From: Brachybacterium saurashtrense
Lineage (GTDB): Bacteria; Actinomycetota; Actinomycetes; Actinomycetales; Dermabacteraceae
Direction of reading: 5' to 3'
Assembly: GCF_003355475.1 (NCBI RefSeq)
Contig: NZ_CP031356.1
Coordinates: 2,914,001 to 2,978,000 of the forward strand
DNA length: 64,000 nucleotides
Notes under the pieces: generated by a model
The model's database searches: none
The model's input: only the letters and a program-made list of their open reading frames with translations
What the model was told of the DNA's origin: nothing
In this document: positions 45,183 through 54,136 of the stretch, one piece after another
Position numbering within the stretch: position 1 is the first letter of the stretch
Layout of the letters: every line of letters starts with the position of its first letter
Translations under genes and position numbers: made by a program

Positions 45183-46172
45183 ATGCTCGATCCGCTGAAG
45201 CTGCGCGTGCTCCGCTCCGTCGTCGAGACGGGCAGCATCCGTGCGAGCGCCGAGGCGCTCGGCTACACCCCGTCAGCCGTGAGCCAGCACCTCACCAGCC
45301 TGCGCCGGGAGACGGGGCTCGACCTCGTGGAGCGCTCGGGCCGCGGGATCGTGGTGACCGCGCACGGACGGCTGCTGGCCGAGCGGGCCGGCCCGGCGCT
45401 CGACGCCCTCGCCGCCCTGGACCGCACGGTCGCGGACCTCCGCGCCGGCCGCACCGGCTCCCTGCGCCTGGGCTACGCGACCTCGATCGCCTCCACCTGG
45501 ATCCCCGAGCTGGCCCGGGACGTGCGCCGGCGCTTCCCGGACCTGGATCTCGAGCTGGTGCTGCGCAGCTGCTCCATCGACGACCTGATCGAGGACGACA
45601 TCGACGTGGCCGTGGGCGAGACCAGCCCCTCCCCGGCGGTCGCGGAGTGGCTGGCCCAGGAATTCCTCGAGGAGGGCTACGTGGCGATCGTGGGGCGCGA
45701 CCATCCGCTCGCCGGGCGGGAGAGCGTGCAGCTCGTGGACCTCGCCGAGGAGGACTGGGCGACCGACGACCCGCCCGGGTCCCCCTGGTTCGCGCGCATC
45801 GTCTCCGCCTGCCGCGCCGCAGGATTCACGCCGTGCGTGCAGATCAACCCGCAGGACTTCTCCACCGTGCTGGGATTCGTCGCCACCGGGGACCACGTCA
45901 CCGTGCAGCCCTCCCTCATCGCGCAGGACCTCCGCACCGACCTGGTCGCAGTCCCGATCCGCTCCCCCGCACTGCGCCGTCGCCTGAGCGTGCAGGTGCG
46001 CCGCTCCCTGCGCGGCCACCCGGCCGCCCGCTACGTCGTCGCGCGCCTGCACGAGATGGCGGAGGAGCGGGCGCGGAAGATCGACGGCGTCTCCCACCTG
46101 AACCCGCCGCCCGCCCCGCCGAAGGAGACGGCGAGCGGGACCGAGGCCCGGCCCCTGCCTGCCGCGCTCTGA
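45183..46172 (+). CDS. LysR family transcriptional regulator
   Basis: 329 residues. The N-terminal winged helix is DPLKLRVLRSVVETGSIRAS then LGYTPSAVSQHLTSLRRETG, a classic LysR HTH. The substrate domain includes LRLGYATSIASTWIPELARD and FVATGDHVTVQPSL. The C-terminal extension is Pro/Glu-rich. LysR proteins commonly control divergently transcribed genes; here that is only the small membrane protein, so the true targets are unclear. Confidence 0.9.
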   Translation: MLDPLKLRVLRSVVETGSIRASAEALGYTPSAVSQHLTSLRRETGLDLVERSGRGIVVTAHGRLLAERAGPALDALAALDRTVADLRAGRTGSLRLGYATSIASTWIPELARDVRRRFPDLDLELVLRSCSIDDLIEDDIDVAVGETSPSPAVAEWLAQEFLEEGYVAIVGRDHPLAGRESVQLVDLAEEDWATDDPPGSPWFARIVSACRAAGFTPCVQINPQDFSTVLGFVATGDHVTVQPSLIAQDLRTDLVAVPIRSPALRRRLSVQVRRSLRGHPAARYVVARLHEMAEERARKIDGVSHLNPPPAPPKETASGTEARPLPAAL

Positions 46173-46260
46173 CAGGATCGATCCCGGGCAGGGCAGGCAC
46201 CCTCGCCCCGTCCAGGACGCCTGACCACCGGCCCGACCGCCCTGTCGCCCGCCGGCGCGC

Positions 46261-46551
46261 TCAGCGCTCCTCGATGTGGAGGGAGATCTGCACCTCGTCC
46301 CCCACTCCCACGCCCTCGGCGCGCTGCACCGCGACCTTCACCGGCACGAGGTAGCCGCCCTCGCGCGGGAACAGCGAGGTGGTGAAGTCCGTGCCGCCCA
46401 GGCGCACGGCGGCGGGGATGCAGCCCCAGCCGTAGGTCGCGGCGCGGGCGATCGCGGCGATCGCGTCGGCCTCCTCGTCGGGCACCCGCGCGAACACGTA
46501 GGGCGCCGGGCCGCGCCATTCCACGGTGGTCGCGGTGAAGGTCAGATCCAT
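46261..46551 (-). CDS. DUF1905 domain protein
   Basis: 96 residues. Starts LTFTATTVEWRGPAPYVFAR and contains WGCIPAAVRLGGTDFTTSLF and YLVPVKVAVQRAEGVGVGD, which is the complete DUF1905 beta-barrel pattern. Function is unknown; in other bacteria the domain is often joined to a YdeI-like region. ATG at 46551. Confidence 0.85.
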   Translation of the reverse strand: MDLTFTATTVEWRGPAPYVFARVPDEEADAIAAIARAATYGWGCIPAAVRLGGTDFTTSLFPREGGYLVPVKVAVQRAEGVGVGDEVQISLHIEER

Positions 46552-46608
46552 GCACCGAGGGTAGGCCGCGGCGGGCACGGTCGCCATCGCGCCCCGAGGG
46601 CGGGGCGC

Positions 46609-47754
46609 TCAGTGGCCGCCGCCGGTGTACCGCTCGGGCTCGGGCAGGCCGTGCTCGCGGCGGACCCGGCGCGAGAGTCCCTCGAGCGCGGTAAGGGCGG
46701 CGAGGACGTCCTCGGCGGTGACGGGGAAGGGCATGGCGTGGATCGTCTCCCCCTCCACGGTGGCGGCCTCGGCGATGGCGCGCAGCTCCGCGGTGTCCTC
46801 GGGGGCGAGCCCGATCTCGGTGAGGGTGTTGGGCAGCCCCACGCGCGTGGTGAACACGACGAAGTCCTCGATCTCCGCCGTGGGCGCGCCCTCGAGGACG
46901 AGCTGGGCGAGCGAGCCGATGTTCACCTTCTGGCCGTGGGTGAGGCCGTGGGTCTGCGGGGCGGCGGTGAGACCGTTGTGGATCGCGTGCGCGGCGGCCA
47001 GCCCCCCGGACTCGAAGCCCAGCCCGGACAGCAGCGTGTTCGCCTCCACCACCGCCTCCAGGGCGGGCGTCACCACGCGCGCGGAGACCGCGTCGAGCGC
47101 GGGCAGCGCGTTCTCCCACAGGATGTCCCAGCTCAGCTCGGCGAGCGCCGTGCCGGCGAGGGTGGGGCGGCCGCCGGCCATCGCCGAGGCGGTGCCGCGC
47201 CGGGTGGCGCGCGCCTCGAGCCAGGTGGCCAGGGCGTCGCCGATCCCGGCGGCGAGGAACCGCACCGGCGCCTCGGCCACCACCTGGGTGTCGATGAGCA
47301 CCAGATCCGGGTTGCGGGGGAAGAAGCGGTACTCCACGAACTCGCCCTCGGCCGTGTAGATCACCGCGAGCGCGGAGGTGGGGGCGTCGGAGGAGGCGGC
47401 GGTGGGCACGCTCGCCCAGCGGATCCCGGCCAGGTGGCCGGAGGCCTTGGCGGCGTCGATGGTGGAGCCGCCGCCCAGGCCCACGATCACGTCGTGGCCG
47501 TCCGCGGAGATCACCTCCACCAGGGCGTCCACGGCCTCCGGGGTGGCGAAGCGCTCGAAGCCCACCCGCACCACGGGCAGCTGCGCCGCCTCCAGCGCCT
47601 CGGTGACCTGGGCGGAGAACAGCCCCCAGACGGTGTCGTCCGCGACGATCAGCGGGCGGTCGCCGAGGGCGGCGAGATGGGTGCCGAGCGCGCCCAGCGC
47701 GCCCTTCCCCTGGACGTAGCGGCTGGGGCTGGCGAGAACGGTGAGCTCGGACAT
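46609..47754 (-). CDS. gldA: glycerol dehydrogenase (iron-containing alcohol dehydrogenase superfamily)
   Basis: 381 residues. GldA oxidises glycerol to dihydroxyacetone with NAD+. The N-terminal SPSRYVQGKGALGALGTHLA and nucleotide loop VGLGGGSTIDAAKASGH are characteristic. Metal ligands come from the Asp in FLAAGIGDALATWLEAR and His residues in LAAAHAIHNGLTAAPQTHGL then THGQKV. The leader upstream has two short perfect hairpins (47783-47802, 47843-47863) that may be regulatory. It could handle glycerol released by the ugp/glpQ locus, though it is 14 kb away. Confidence 0.88.
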   Translation of the reverse strand: MSELTVLASPSRYVQGKGALGALGTHLAALGDRPLIVADDTVWGLFSAQVTEALEAAQLPVVRVGFERFATPEAVDALVEVISADGHDVIVGLGGGSTIDAAKASGHLAGIRWASVPTAASSDAPTSALAVIYTAEGEFVEYRFFPRNPDLVLIDTQVVAEAPVRFLAAGIGDALATWLEARATRRGTASAMAGGRPTLAGTALAELSWDILWENALPALDAVSARVVTPALEAVVEANTLLSGLGFESGGLAAAHAIHNGLTAAPQTHGLTHGQKVNIGSLAQLVLEGAPTAEIEDFVVFTTRVGLPNTLTEIGLAPEDTAELRAIAEAATVEGETIHAMPFPVTAEDVLAALTALEGLSRRVRREHGLPEPERYTGGGH

Positions 47755-47782
47755 GGCGTGGCGCTCCTTCGGGCCGACGGTC

Positions 47783-47863
47783 GGGCCCGCGACCGCGGGC
47801 CCGAGAGGGAGTCTTCCCCGTGGCCGGGGACGGGACAACGGCGCTTCTCGTCGGCCGAGAAGC
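47783..47863. other. two short inverted repeats in the gldA/usp intergenic region
   Basis: GGGCCCGC...GCGGGCCC at 47783-47802 and GCTTCTCG...CGAGAAGC at 47843-47863 are perfect. They lie between divergent gldA (start 47754) and the universal stress protein gene (48001). They may be operators or leader hairpins; no regulator is adjacent. Confidence 0.4.
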
Positions 47864-48000
47864 CCGCCCGCGGGAGCGCACGGATCCGGACGTTCGGCCC
47901 TCCCGCGACCCCGTCCCCGGCCTACGATGGAGCCCTCGACGGCGCCCTCCCCGGGGGCGGCGACGTCGGTCCTGGTGAGCCCCCGGTGCAGGAGGTCGAG

Positions 48001-49116
48001 ATGCCCCCCGACGGCCCCACCACCCCGCCCACGGCGCCCGGGAGTCCCGCAGTTCCCGGGAATCCCGCAGTGCCCGAGAGTCCCGCAGTGCCCGAGAGTC
48101 CCGCAAGACATGAGCACCCCGCCACCGAGGCCCCCGCGGTGCCCGCGAGTCCCGCCGCGCGCCCGCTGGGCGTGCTCGTCGGCTTCGACGGCTCCGACCA
48201 GTCACGCCGCGCGCTGCTGTACGCGGCGCGCGCCGCACGGCGCCTGGGCAGCGCCCTCACGGTGGTGACCGCCTACACCGTGCCCACCCTCGCCTACGCG
48301 GACGCCGCCCTGGTCCCCACCGTCCCCGCGGAGGTGGCGCGCCTGGCCGCCGCGCAGTCCGTGCTCGAGGAGGCCCGTGAGCTGCTGCGCGGCTACCCCG
48401 GCGAGGTGGACCTGCGCACGGCGCACGGCGACGCCGCCGGGGTGCTGGTGGGCCTCTCCGAGCGGGCGCAGCTCGCGGTGGTGGGCGCGCGCGGTCGCGG
48501 CGGGTTCTTCGGACTGCTGCTCGGCTCGGTCTCCTCCGCGCTGCCGGCGCACGCCCACTGCCCCACCGTGGTGGTGCCGCGCCAGTACGAGATCGGGACC
48601 GACCAGGGCGCGGCCCGCTTCGCCCCGGTCGACGAGGACACCCCGGTGGTGGCCGGGATCGACCGCTCCGCGAGCAGCGCCTCCACCGCCCGCCATGCGG
48701 CGGTCGCGGCCCGCACCCGCGGCGCTCCGCTGCACCTGCTGATGGTGATGCCGCTGGCGGAGGACTGGGGCGGCGCGTCGATGTCCTGGCTGCCGGATCC
48801 GGATCTGCTCGAGCGCCACCGCCGGGAGCTCGCCGACCAGCTCGCGCAGGACGCCGAGGCGCTGCGCGCCGAGCACCCGGACCTCACCATCACCTCCGAG
48901 ACGGTGCTCGCCGAACCGGTGACCACCCTCATCGAGCGCACCGCGGGCGCTCAGTTGACGGTGCTGGGCACCCGCGGGCACGGTCGCGTGGCGAGCACCC
49001 TGCTGGGCTCGGTGTCCCAGGCGGTGCTGCAGCGGGCCCAGGGGCCCGTGATGGTGGTGCCGGTGCCGGCCCGGGAGATGGGGGCCGACGCGGCTCAGTC
49101 CTCCGCCAGCGGATAG
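48001..49116 (+). CDS. tandem-domain universal stress protein
   Basis: 371 residues with two USP domains. Domain 1 starts LGVLVGFDGSDQSRRALLYA and has the ATP-binding VVGARGRGGFFGLLLGSVSS. Domain 2 starts VVAGIDRSASSASTARHAAV and has VLGTRGHGRVASTLLGSVSQ. Both G-2x-G-9x-G(S/T) motifs are intact, so ATP binding is likely. The first 50 residues are Pro/Ala-rich with a hexapeptide repeat. AGGAGGT lies just before the ATG. Its 3' end overlaps the convergent TolB-like gene by 22 bp. Confidence 0.9.
   Translation: MPPDGPTTPPTAPGSPAVPGNPAVPESPAVPESPARHEHPATEAPAVPASPAARPLGVLVGFDGSDQSRRALLYAARAARRLGSALTVVTAYTVPTLAYADAALVPTVPAEVARLAAAQSVLEEARELLRGYPGEVDLRTAHGDAAGVLVGLSERAQLAVVGARGRGGFFGLLLGSVSSALPAHAHCPTVVVPRQYEIGTDQGAARFAPVDEDTPVVAGIDRSASSASTARHAAVAARTRGAPLHLLMVMPLAEDWGGASMSWLPDPDLLERHRRELADQLAQDAEALRAEHPDLTITSETVLAEPVTTLIERTAGAQLTVLGTRGHGRVASTLLGSVSQAVLQRAQGPVMVVPVPAREMGADAAQSSASG
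48043..48105 (+). repeat. 18-bp tandem repeat encoding (S/N)PAVP(G/E)
   Basis: Three and a half in-frame 18-bp units in the N-terminal linker of the universal stress protein gene encode SPAVPG, NPAVPE, SPAVPE and SPA. It is a flexible spacer likely to vary in copy number among strains. Confidence 0.8.
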
Positions 49117-50036
49117 TCCACGTAGGCGACGGCGGAGCCGTCCGGGGCCCAGCCGGGCACGTTGAGCGTGCCCTGCCCGCCGTGCAGGCGCACGATCGTG
49201 GTCGGGGCGTCCCAGGCGTCGGTCGCGACCAGGCGCAGCTCCACCTCGCGGTCCGCGGGGTGACCCTCGGTGCCGGGCGGGAAGCTGAGGTACACCGCGA
49301 CCTCGCCGTCCGGGGCGACGTGCGGGAACCAGTTCACGCGCTCGTCGGCGGTGAGCTGCTCGAGCCCGCTGCCGTCCGGGCGCACCCGCGCGAGCTGCGC
49401 ATGGCCGGCGGTCTCGCTGAACTGCTCGGTGTTGAACACGATCCACCGCCCGTCGGGCGTGTACTCGCAGCCGTCGGCCGGCCCGGGGTGGGTGGTCACC
49501 GCGAACGGCTCCCCGCCCTCCCGGGGCAGGGTGCGGATCGTGGCGCTGGCCCACCAGTCCTCCCCCTGGGGTGCGAGGTGGACGTAGGCGAGGGTGGCGC
49601 CGTCGGGGCTCACGCCGTGCAGGAAGTGGAGGCCGCCGTCCTCCGGGGTGAGGCGGCGCGGCGTGCCCGCGGTCGCGGGTCCCGTCAGCGGCACCTCCCA
49701 GATGTGGAAGTCGTTCGCGGAGGCGAGGATCGCGGCGCCGTCGGGGGCGAGCACGTGGTCGTTGTTCACCGGCGGGAGGCCGGGGACGTCCAGCGCCGCC
49801 GGCGGCGCCGTGCCGTCGGCCGGGAGGAACCACAGCAGGCCGTCCGCGTTGACGAGCAGGCGGCCGTCGGCCGTCCAGTTCGGTGCCTCGTAGAGCCGCT
49901 CGGCGCTCTCGTGCACGGTGCGCACGGCGCCGGTGGCGCGGTCCCAGATCCGGATCCGGCAGCGCTGCCCCGGCCGCAGCACCCGCCCCGGAGGGGTGGC
50001 GCTCTCGGCGGAGGCGCTCTCGCCGGCGGCGCTCAT
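49095..50036 (-). CDS. TolB/WD40-like beta-propeller protein
   Basis: 313 residues without signal peptide. Repeated strands with Pro-Asp-Gly turns, as in YTPDGRWIVFNTEQ, HVAPDGEVAVYLSF and WAPDGSAVAYVDYP, mark TolB/PD40 propeller blades. NWTADGRLLVNADGLLWFLP begins the first blade. Cytosolic TolB-like proteins of this type are often coupled to sugar enzymes; function unknown. Its ATG overlaps the stop of the upstream UPF0303 gene (ATGA), the third in a coupled operon. Confidence 0.85.
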   Translation of the reverse strand: MSAAGESASAESATPPGRVLRPGQRCRIRIWDRATGAVRTVHESAERLYEAPNWTADGRLLVNADGLLWFLPADGTAPPAALDVPGLPPVNNDHVLAPDGAAILASANDFHIWEVPLTGPATAGTPRRLTPEDGGLHFLHGVSPDGATLAYVHLAPQGEDWWASATIRTLPREGGEPFAVTTHPGPADGCEYTPDGRWIVFNTEQFSETAGHAQLARVRPDGSGLEQLTADERVNWFPHVAPDGEVAVYLSFPPGTEGHPADREVELRLVATDAWDAPTTIVRLHGGQGTLNVPGWAPDGSAVAYVDYPLAED

Positions 50037-50512
50037 CGCGACCCCGCGGCGTCGAGGTGGGCGCGCAACGCGGCCACCACCAGGTCGTGGTCTTCCTGGG
50101 AGGAGAGCCCCGAGGCGGTGAAGGCGGCGACCACCCCGGCCCCGGCCACCCGGATCGGCACGGAGCCGCCGGTGACGGCGTAGGACTCGTCCAGCCAGCC
50201 CATCGCGCGCGGCTCCACGCCGGCGCCGGTCAGGCGCGCGTCGACGAGCGCGCTGGAGGCCTCCATGCGCAGCACCACGTTCGCCTTCCGCTCGGCCCAG
50301 GAGGCCTGGTCGGGGGCCGCGCCGGGGAGCACGGCGCGGAAGAGCACGAGCTGGGGCCGGCGGATGTCGAGCACCACGCCGTGGCCGGCGGCCCGCGCGA
50401 TGTCGACGGCGGCGGCGCCCAGCTCCCAGGCGTCCTCGGGGGTGAAGCGGGGCAGGACCAGCTCGCGCTCCTGCTGCTCGAGCAGGGCGATCTGCGACGC
50501 GGCGGCGCTCAT
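50033..50512 (-). CDS. UPF0303 / haem-degrading-domain-like protein (GlcG-HbpS superfamily)
   Basis: 159 residues. AWELGAAAVDIARAAGHGVV near residues 28-47 and the C-terminal GGSVPIRVAGAGVVAAFTAS then DHDLVVAALRAHL match UPF0303, related to HbpS/GlcG proteins that bind haem or small ligands. It overlaps both neighbours by 4 bp, coupling the oxidoreductase, this protein and the TolB-like protein. Confidence 0.8.
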   Translation of the reverse strand: MSAAASQIALLEQQERELVLPRFTPEDAWELGAAAVDIARAAGHGVVLDIRRPQLVLFRAVLPGAAPDQASWAERKANVVLRMEASSALVDARLTGAGVEPRAMGWLDESYAVTGGSVPIRVAGAGVVAAFTASGLSSQEDHDLVVAALRAHLDAAGSR

Positions 50513-51621
50513 CGTGACGCTCCGGCGGTGGCGGCGCGCTCCCCGCGGGCGGGAGGGGCCGAGGCGAGGTCCTGCGGGGGTGCGAGCACCCCGGCGGCGA
50601 GCACCTGCGTGCGCGCCGTCTCGAGCATCTCCATCACGGCGATCGTCTCCTCGTGGGTGTGCTCCGGCGACTCCACGCGCCCTTCGCCAGCGTACCGGGC
50701 CAGCGCGGTCGCCTCGTAGGACAGCGCCGCGAAGCCGCGCAGCATCGTCGGGTCCTGCCAGCGCACGCTCGGGGCGCCATGGGCGGCGCTCTCGACCGTG
50801 AACGAGGTGGGGTTGTAGAAGGGGCCGTCCAGGTGCACGAACGCCTCGGTGCCGGCGATGGTGGCGGTGGTGGGGGTGCGCTCGAGCAGCGAGGTGTACA
50901 GCGTGGACACGGCACCGTCGGCGTGGGTGGAGACCACGGCGGCGTTGGCGTCCACGCCGGTCGCGGTGACGGTGCCGCGCACCTCCAGCGCGGTGGGGGC
51001 GCCGAGCACCATCTGGAGGAACTGCGCGGGGTACACGCCGAGGTCGAGCAGGGCGCCGCCGCCCAGCTCCGGGTCGTACATGCGGTGCTCGGCGGGGCGG
51101 ATGATCCGCTGGCCGTGGTCCGCGGAGGCGCTGCGCACGTCGCCGAGCTCGCCGCTGTCCAGCAGGGAGCGCAGCACGGAGGTCTGCGGCAGGTAGCGGG
51201 TCCACATCGCCTCCATCACCAGCACTCCGGCGGCGCGGGCGGCGGCGGAGAGCTCGCGGGCCTCCGCGGCGCTGACGGTGATCGGCTTCTCGATCAGCAC
51301 GTGCTTGCCCAGCGCGATCGCGGCCAGGCCGATCGCGGCGTGCTCGCTGTGCGGGGTGGCGATGTAGACGACGTCCACCTCGGGGTCCGCCAGCAGCGCC
51401 TCGACCTCGCCGTGAGCACGGTCGATCCCGTGGGCGTCGGCGAAGGCGCGGGCGCGGCCCAGATCGCGGGAGCCGACGGCGACCACGCGCTGGGCGCTGT
51501 GGGCGTGCACGGCGCGGACGAACTCGCCGGCGATCCAGCCGGGGCCGACGACGCCCCAGCGCAGTGACGGCTCGCCGTCGTGGGGGTGGTGGATGCGGGC
51601 GGCGGGCAGGGTGGTGAGCAT
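50509..51621 (-). CDS. Gfo/Idh/MocA family oxidoreductase
   Basis: 370 residues. An N-terminal Rossmann fold (RWGVVGPGWIAGEFVRAVHA) is followed by the family motif VLIEKPITVSAAEARELSAA, whose EKP lysine is catalytic. ALLDLGVYPAQFLQMVLGAP is the C-terminal dimer/substrate domain signature. These NAD(P)-enzymes act on sugars, inositols or dihydrodiols. The ATG at 51621 was chosen for its GGAGG site; upstream frames lack one. A LacI-family gene lies upstream, suggesting carbohydrate control. Confidence 0.9.
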   Translation of the reverse strand: MLTTLPAARIHHPHDGEPSLRWGVVGPGWIAGEFVRAVHAHSAQRVVAVGSRDLGRARAFADAHGIDRAHGEVEALLADPEVDVVYIATPHSEHAAIGLAAIALGKHVLIEKPITVSAAEARELSAAARAAGVLVMEAMWTRYLPQTSVLRSLLDSGELGDVRSASADHGQRIIRPAEHRMYDPELGGGALLDLGVYPAQFLQMVLGAPTALEVRGTVTATGVDANAAVVSTHADGAVSTLYTSLLERTPTTATIAGTEAFVHLDGPFYNPTSFTVESAAHGAPSVRWQDPTMLRGFAALSYEATALARYAGEGRVESPEHTHEETIAVMEMLETARTQVLAAGVLAPPQDLASAPPARGERAATAGASR

Positions 51622-51785
51622 CGAGGACCTCCGAGGGTCGGACATCGGGGTGCGGCGGCGCTGCGACAGGCCCCTGCTCCGCAGGGGCCCATCACACGGC
51701 TTGGCACGAGATAAGCGCGTCGTCGGCGACGCTAGCACGAGCCAAGAGCTGCGTGAAGGGCCCGCACGGAGCGGAGATGGCCGGA

Positions 51786-52952
51786 TCAGCGCCCGGCGGC
51801 CCGCGGGCCCGTGCTGTCACGCACCACGAGCCGCGCCGAGGTCGCCACGATCCGCGGGACGTGCACCCCCGCACCTCCCCCGCTCCCGGGTGCGGGCTCC
51901 GCGCAGACCGCCTCGCCGCCGAGACCTCGGGCCGTCCCGTCCGCACGCACCGCTGGGGGCGAGGCCTCGGACGCGCCCGCCTCGGCCAGGCGCGCCAGCA
52001 GGATCTCCACGGTCGCCTCGACCATCTCCTCCGCATCCTGGTGCACGGTGGTGAGGCGGTGGTAGGAGAGCGCGGCGAGATGGTTGTCGTCAAAGCCCAC
52101 CACGGAGATCTCCTCCGGGACGCGCACCCCGGCCCCGGAGAGCACGGCGAGCGCCCCGGCCGCGGCGTGGTCGCTGCCGCACACCAGCGCGGTGGGGCGC
52201 TGCGGGCGGGCGAGCACCGTGCGGGCGGCCTCCGCCCCCGCCTCCTCGTCGAACCCCGACGCGACCACGTCCACGTGGGCGGCGAGGCCCGCCGCGCCCA
52301 TCGCGTCCCGGTAGGCGGCCGCGCGGTCCGGGCCCACCCTCCCGCCGAGCCCGCCCAGGTAGGCGATGTCGCGGTGGCCGAGCCGGTGCAGGTGCTCGAC
52401 CGCCCGCCGCAGCCCCGCCGTCTCGTCCACGTGCACGGTGTCGAGGCCGGAGCCGTCGGCCCACTCGCCCAGCAGCACCACCGGCACCAGGCGCCGGGCG
52501 GCCTCGAGCACCTCGATGCCCGGTTCGGGGTTGAACACGGCCAGCGCCTCGACGCGCTGCTCCATGAGCTCCCCCACGGCGGTCTCCGTGCTGCGCCCCG
52601 GACCGATGGGAGCCGTGGCGAGGCGGTAGCCTCTCGCCGCCACCCGGGCGAAGAGCCGCTCCACTACGTCCGCCTGGAAGCTGTTGTGCAGCGAGAACAC
52701 GATCCCGAGGGTGCGGGTGCTGCCCTGCCGCAGCAGCCGGGCGGAGGCGTTGGGGCGGTAGCCGAGCTCGGCCGCGGCGGCGAGCACCCGCTCCCGGGAG
52801 CGGGCGGAGGGGCCCTCCGCGCCGCGGAGCACCAGCGAGACCAGCTGCCGGGAGACGCCCACGTGCTCGGCGATGTCCTTCATCGTGGGCAGGGCGCGCG
52901 CGTTCGCCCCGGTCTCCGCCTCCGCACCGTCCGCTGGTTCCATGCGGCGCAT
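51786..52952 (-). CDS. LacI family transcriptional regulator
   Basis: 388 residues, a little long. The HTH PTMKDIAEHVGVSRQLVSLV begins at about residue 22 after an acidic tail. The hinge LGYRPNASARLLRQGSTRTL and ligand domain (ISVVGFDDNHLAALSYHRLT) are normal. A Gly/Ala-rich insertion of about 35 residues precedes the last strand. Probable control of the adjacent oxidoreductase-UPF0303-TolB unit. ATG at 52952 or 52943; neither has a strong ribosome site. Confidence 0.88.
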   Translation of the reverse strand: MRRMEPADGAEAETGANARALPTMKDIAEHVGVSRQLVSLVLRGAEGPSARSRERVLAAAAELGYRPNASARLLRQGSTRTLGIVFSLHNSFQADVVERLFARVAARGYRLATAPIGPGRSTETAVGELMEQRVEALAVFNPEPGIEVLEAARRLVPVVLLGEWADGSGLDTVHVDETAGLRRAVEHLHRLGHRDIAYLGGLGGRVGPDRAAAYRDAMGAAGLAAHVDVVASGFDEEAGAEAARTVLARPQRPTALVCGSDHAAAGALAVLSGAGVRVPEEISVVGFDDNHLAALSYHRLTTVHQDAEEMVEATVEILLARLAEAGASEASPPAVRADGTARGLGGEAVCAEPAPGSGGGAGVHVPRIVATSARLVVRDSTGPRAAGR

Positions 52953-53020
52953 TCTGCCAGGCCGCGCCTCGGCCCGGCGGGCTCGGGCGGGAGGGCGCGC
53001 GGACGGGGCACAATGGGTGC

Positions 53021-53695
53021 ATGACCTCGAGCCGCTCCCCGCTGCGCCTGCTGCGCGGCGGCACGGCGGCGTCCCTCGCCACCGCCGTGGCCCTGGGAGG
53101 CCACCTGGTGGGCGGCGGGGCGATGCCCTCCTGGCTGGGGGTCGCGATTCCGTGGTGGCTCGCCGTGACGCTGTGCACGGTGCTGGCCGGGACCCGGTTC
53201 TCGATGCCGCGCATGGCGCTGGCGGTGGTGAGCAGTCAGGCGCTGTTCCACGGGCTGTTCACCGCCGGCACCCCGGGGGATCCGACGATCACGCTGGTGG
53301 CGCCGCCGGGCTCGCACCTCGGACACGGCGCGCAGTCCTCCGCCGGCGCCCACGCCGCGCAGGCGGGGCACGGGGCCGACGGGGTCGCCGCGATGGCCGG
53401 GCACGCGCTGCACGGCGGCACCCACGATCTGCGGATGCTCGCCTGGCACCTGGTCGCGGCGCTGGTCACCACGGTGCTGCTGCAGCGCGGGGAGAACCTG
53501 CTGCTGCGGTGCGCCTCCCTGGTCACGGCGGTGTGGAACATGCTCCGCACCCCGCCGGGCATGCTCGAGCCGCCCCGGCCGGTCTCCCGGCCCCGCCCCG
53601 AGCCGGTGCCGTGCCGCACGGCCCTGCGACACGTGCGCCGCGCCGCGCTGGCCCCGCTGCGGCGGCGGGGTCCGCCGCTGGTCCTGGCCGCCTGA
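53021..53695 (+). CDS. multi-pass membrane protein with His-rich loop (copper cluster)
   Basis: 224 residues, four predicted membrane helices. Between helices 3 and 4 is an external-looking loop rich in His: HLGHGAQSSAGAHAAQAGHG then HALHGGTHD, a likely metal-binding region. The C-terminal 50 residues are Arg/Pro-rich and cytosolic. Not a recognised enzyme. It precedes a PCuAC chaperone and a DyP peroxidase on the same strand, so a role in copper handling is inferred. Confidence 0.65.
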   Translation: MTSSRSPLRLLRGGTAASLATAVALGGHLVGGGAMPSWLGVAIPWWLAVTLCTVLAGTRFSMPRMALAVVSSQALFHGLFTAGTPGDPTITLVAPPGSHLGHGAQSSAGAHAAQAGHGADGVAAMAGHALHGGTHDLRMLAWHLVAALVTTVLLQRGENLLLRCASLVTAVWNMLRTPPGMLEPPRPVSRPRPEPVPCRTALRHVRRAALAPLRRRGPPLVLAA

Positions 53696-54136
53696 GCCGC
53701 CCGACGCCCTGTCGTCGCGCCCGCTCGGCCCGGCCTCCTCGATGACCCACCCCGCGCGGCGCCGCCGTGCGGGACCCTCCTGCGCCCGCCGCTGACGGCG
53801 CTCTGCCGTCGGCCGGGGCCGAGCCGTCCGCACCCTCGGGCGGGACCGACCTGCCCGCGCCGTCGGGCGGGACCGACGTTCCCGCGCCTCGGGCGGGGTC
53901 GACCTGCCTGCGCCCGTGGGTGGTGGCGATCGGGCGCACGTGCCGTGCGCCCGGTTCCTGCCGCCCATCGCGCCCGCACCGTCGGCCGCCGCACGGTGCG
54001 TGCCCGTCGGCACCCGACCGCCCGTCGGCCCCGGCCGGCCGCTGGGCTCGCCGGCGACCGGCCGGCCCGTGCCCCGTCGGCTCCCGGCCGCGCCGTGCCC
54101 CGTCGGCCCCGTGGCGCTACCTCGAAAGGACCACCC
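53696..54136. other. 441-bp gene-free, repeat-rich GC spacer
   Basis: No gene is supported here. It holds tandem 26-27-bp imperfect repeats at 53833-53859, 53860-53886 and 53887-53912 (core TCGGGCGGGACCGAC). Many CCGTCGG-centred words follow up to the PCuAC gene. The GAAAGGA ribosome site of the next gene ends the region. Confidence 0.6.
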
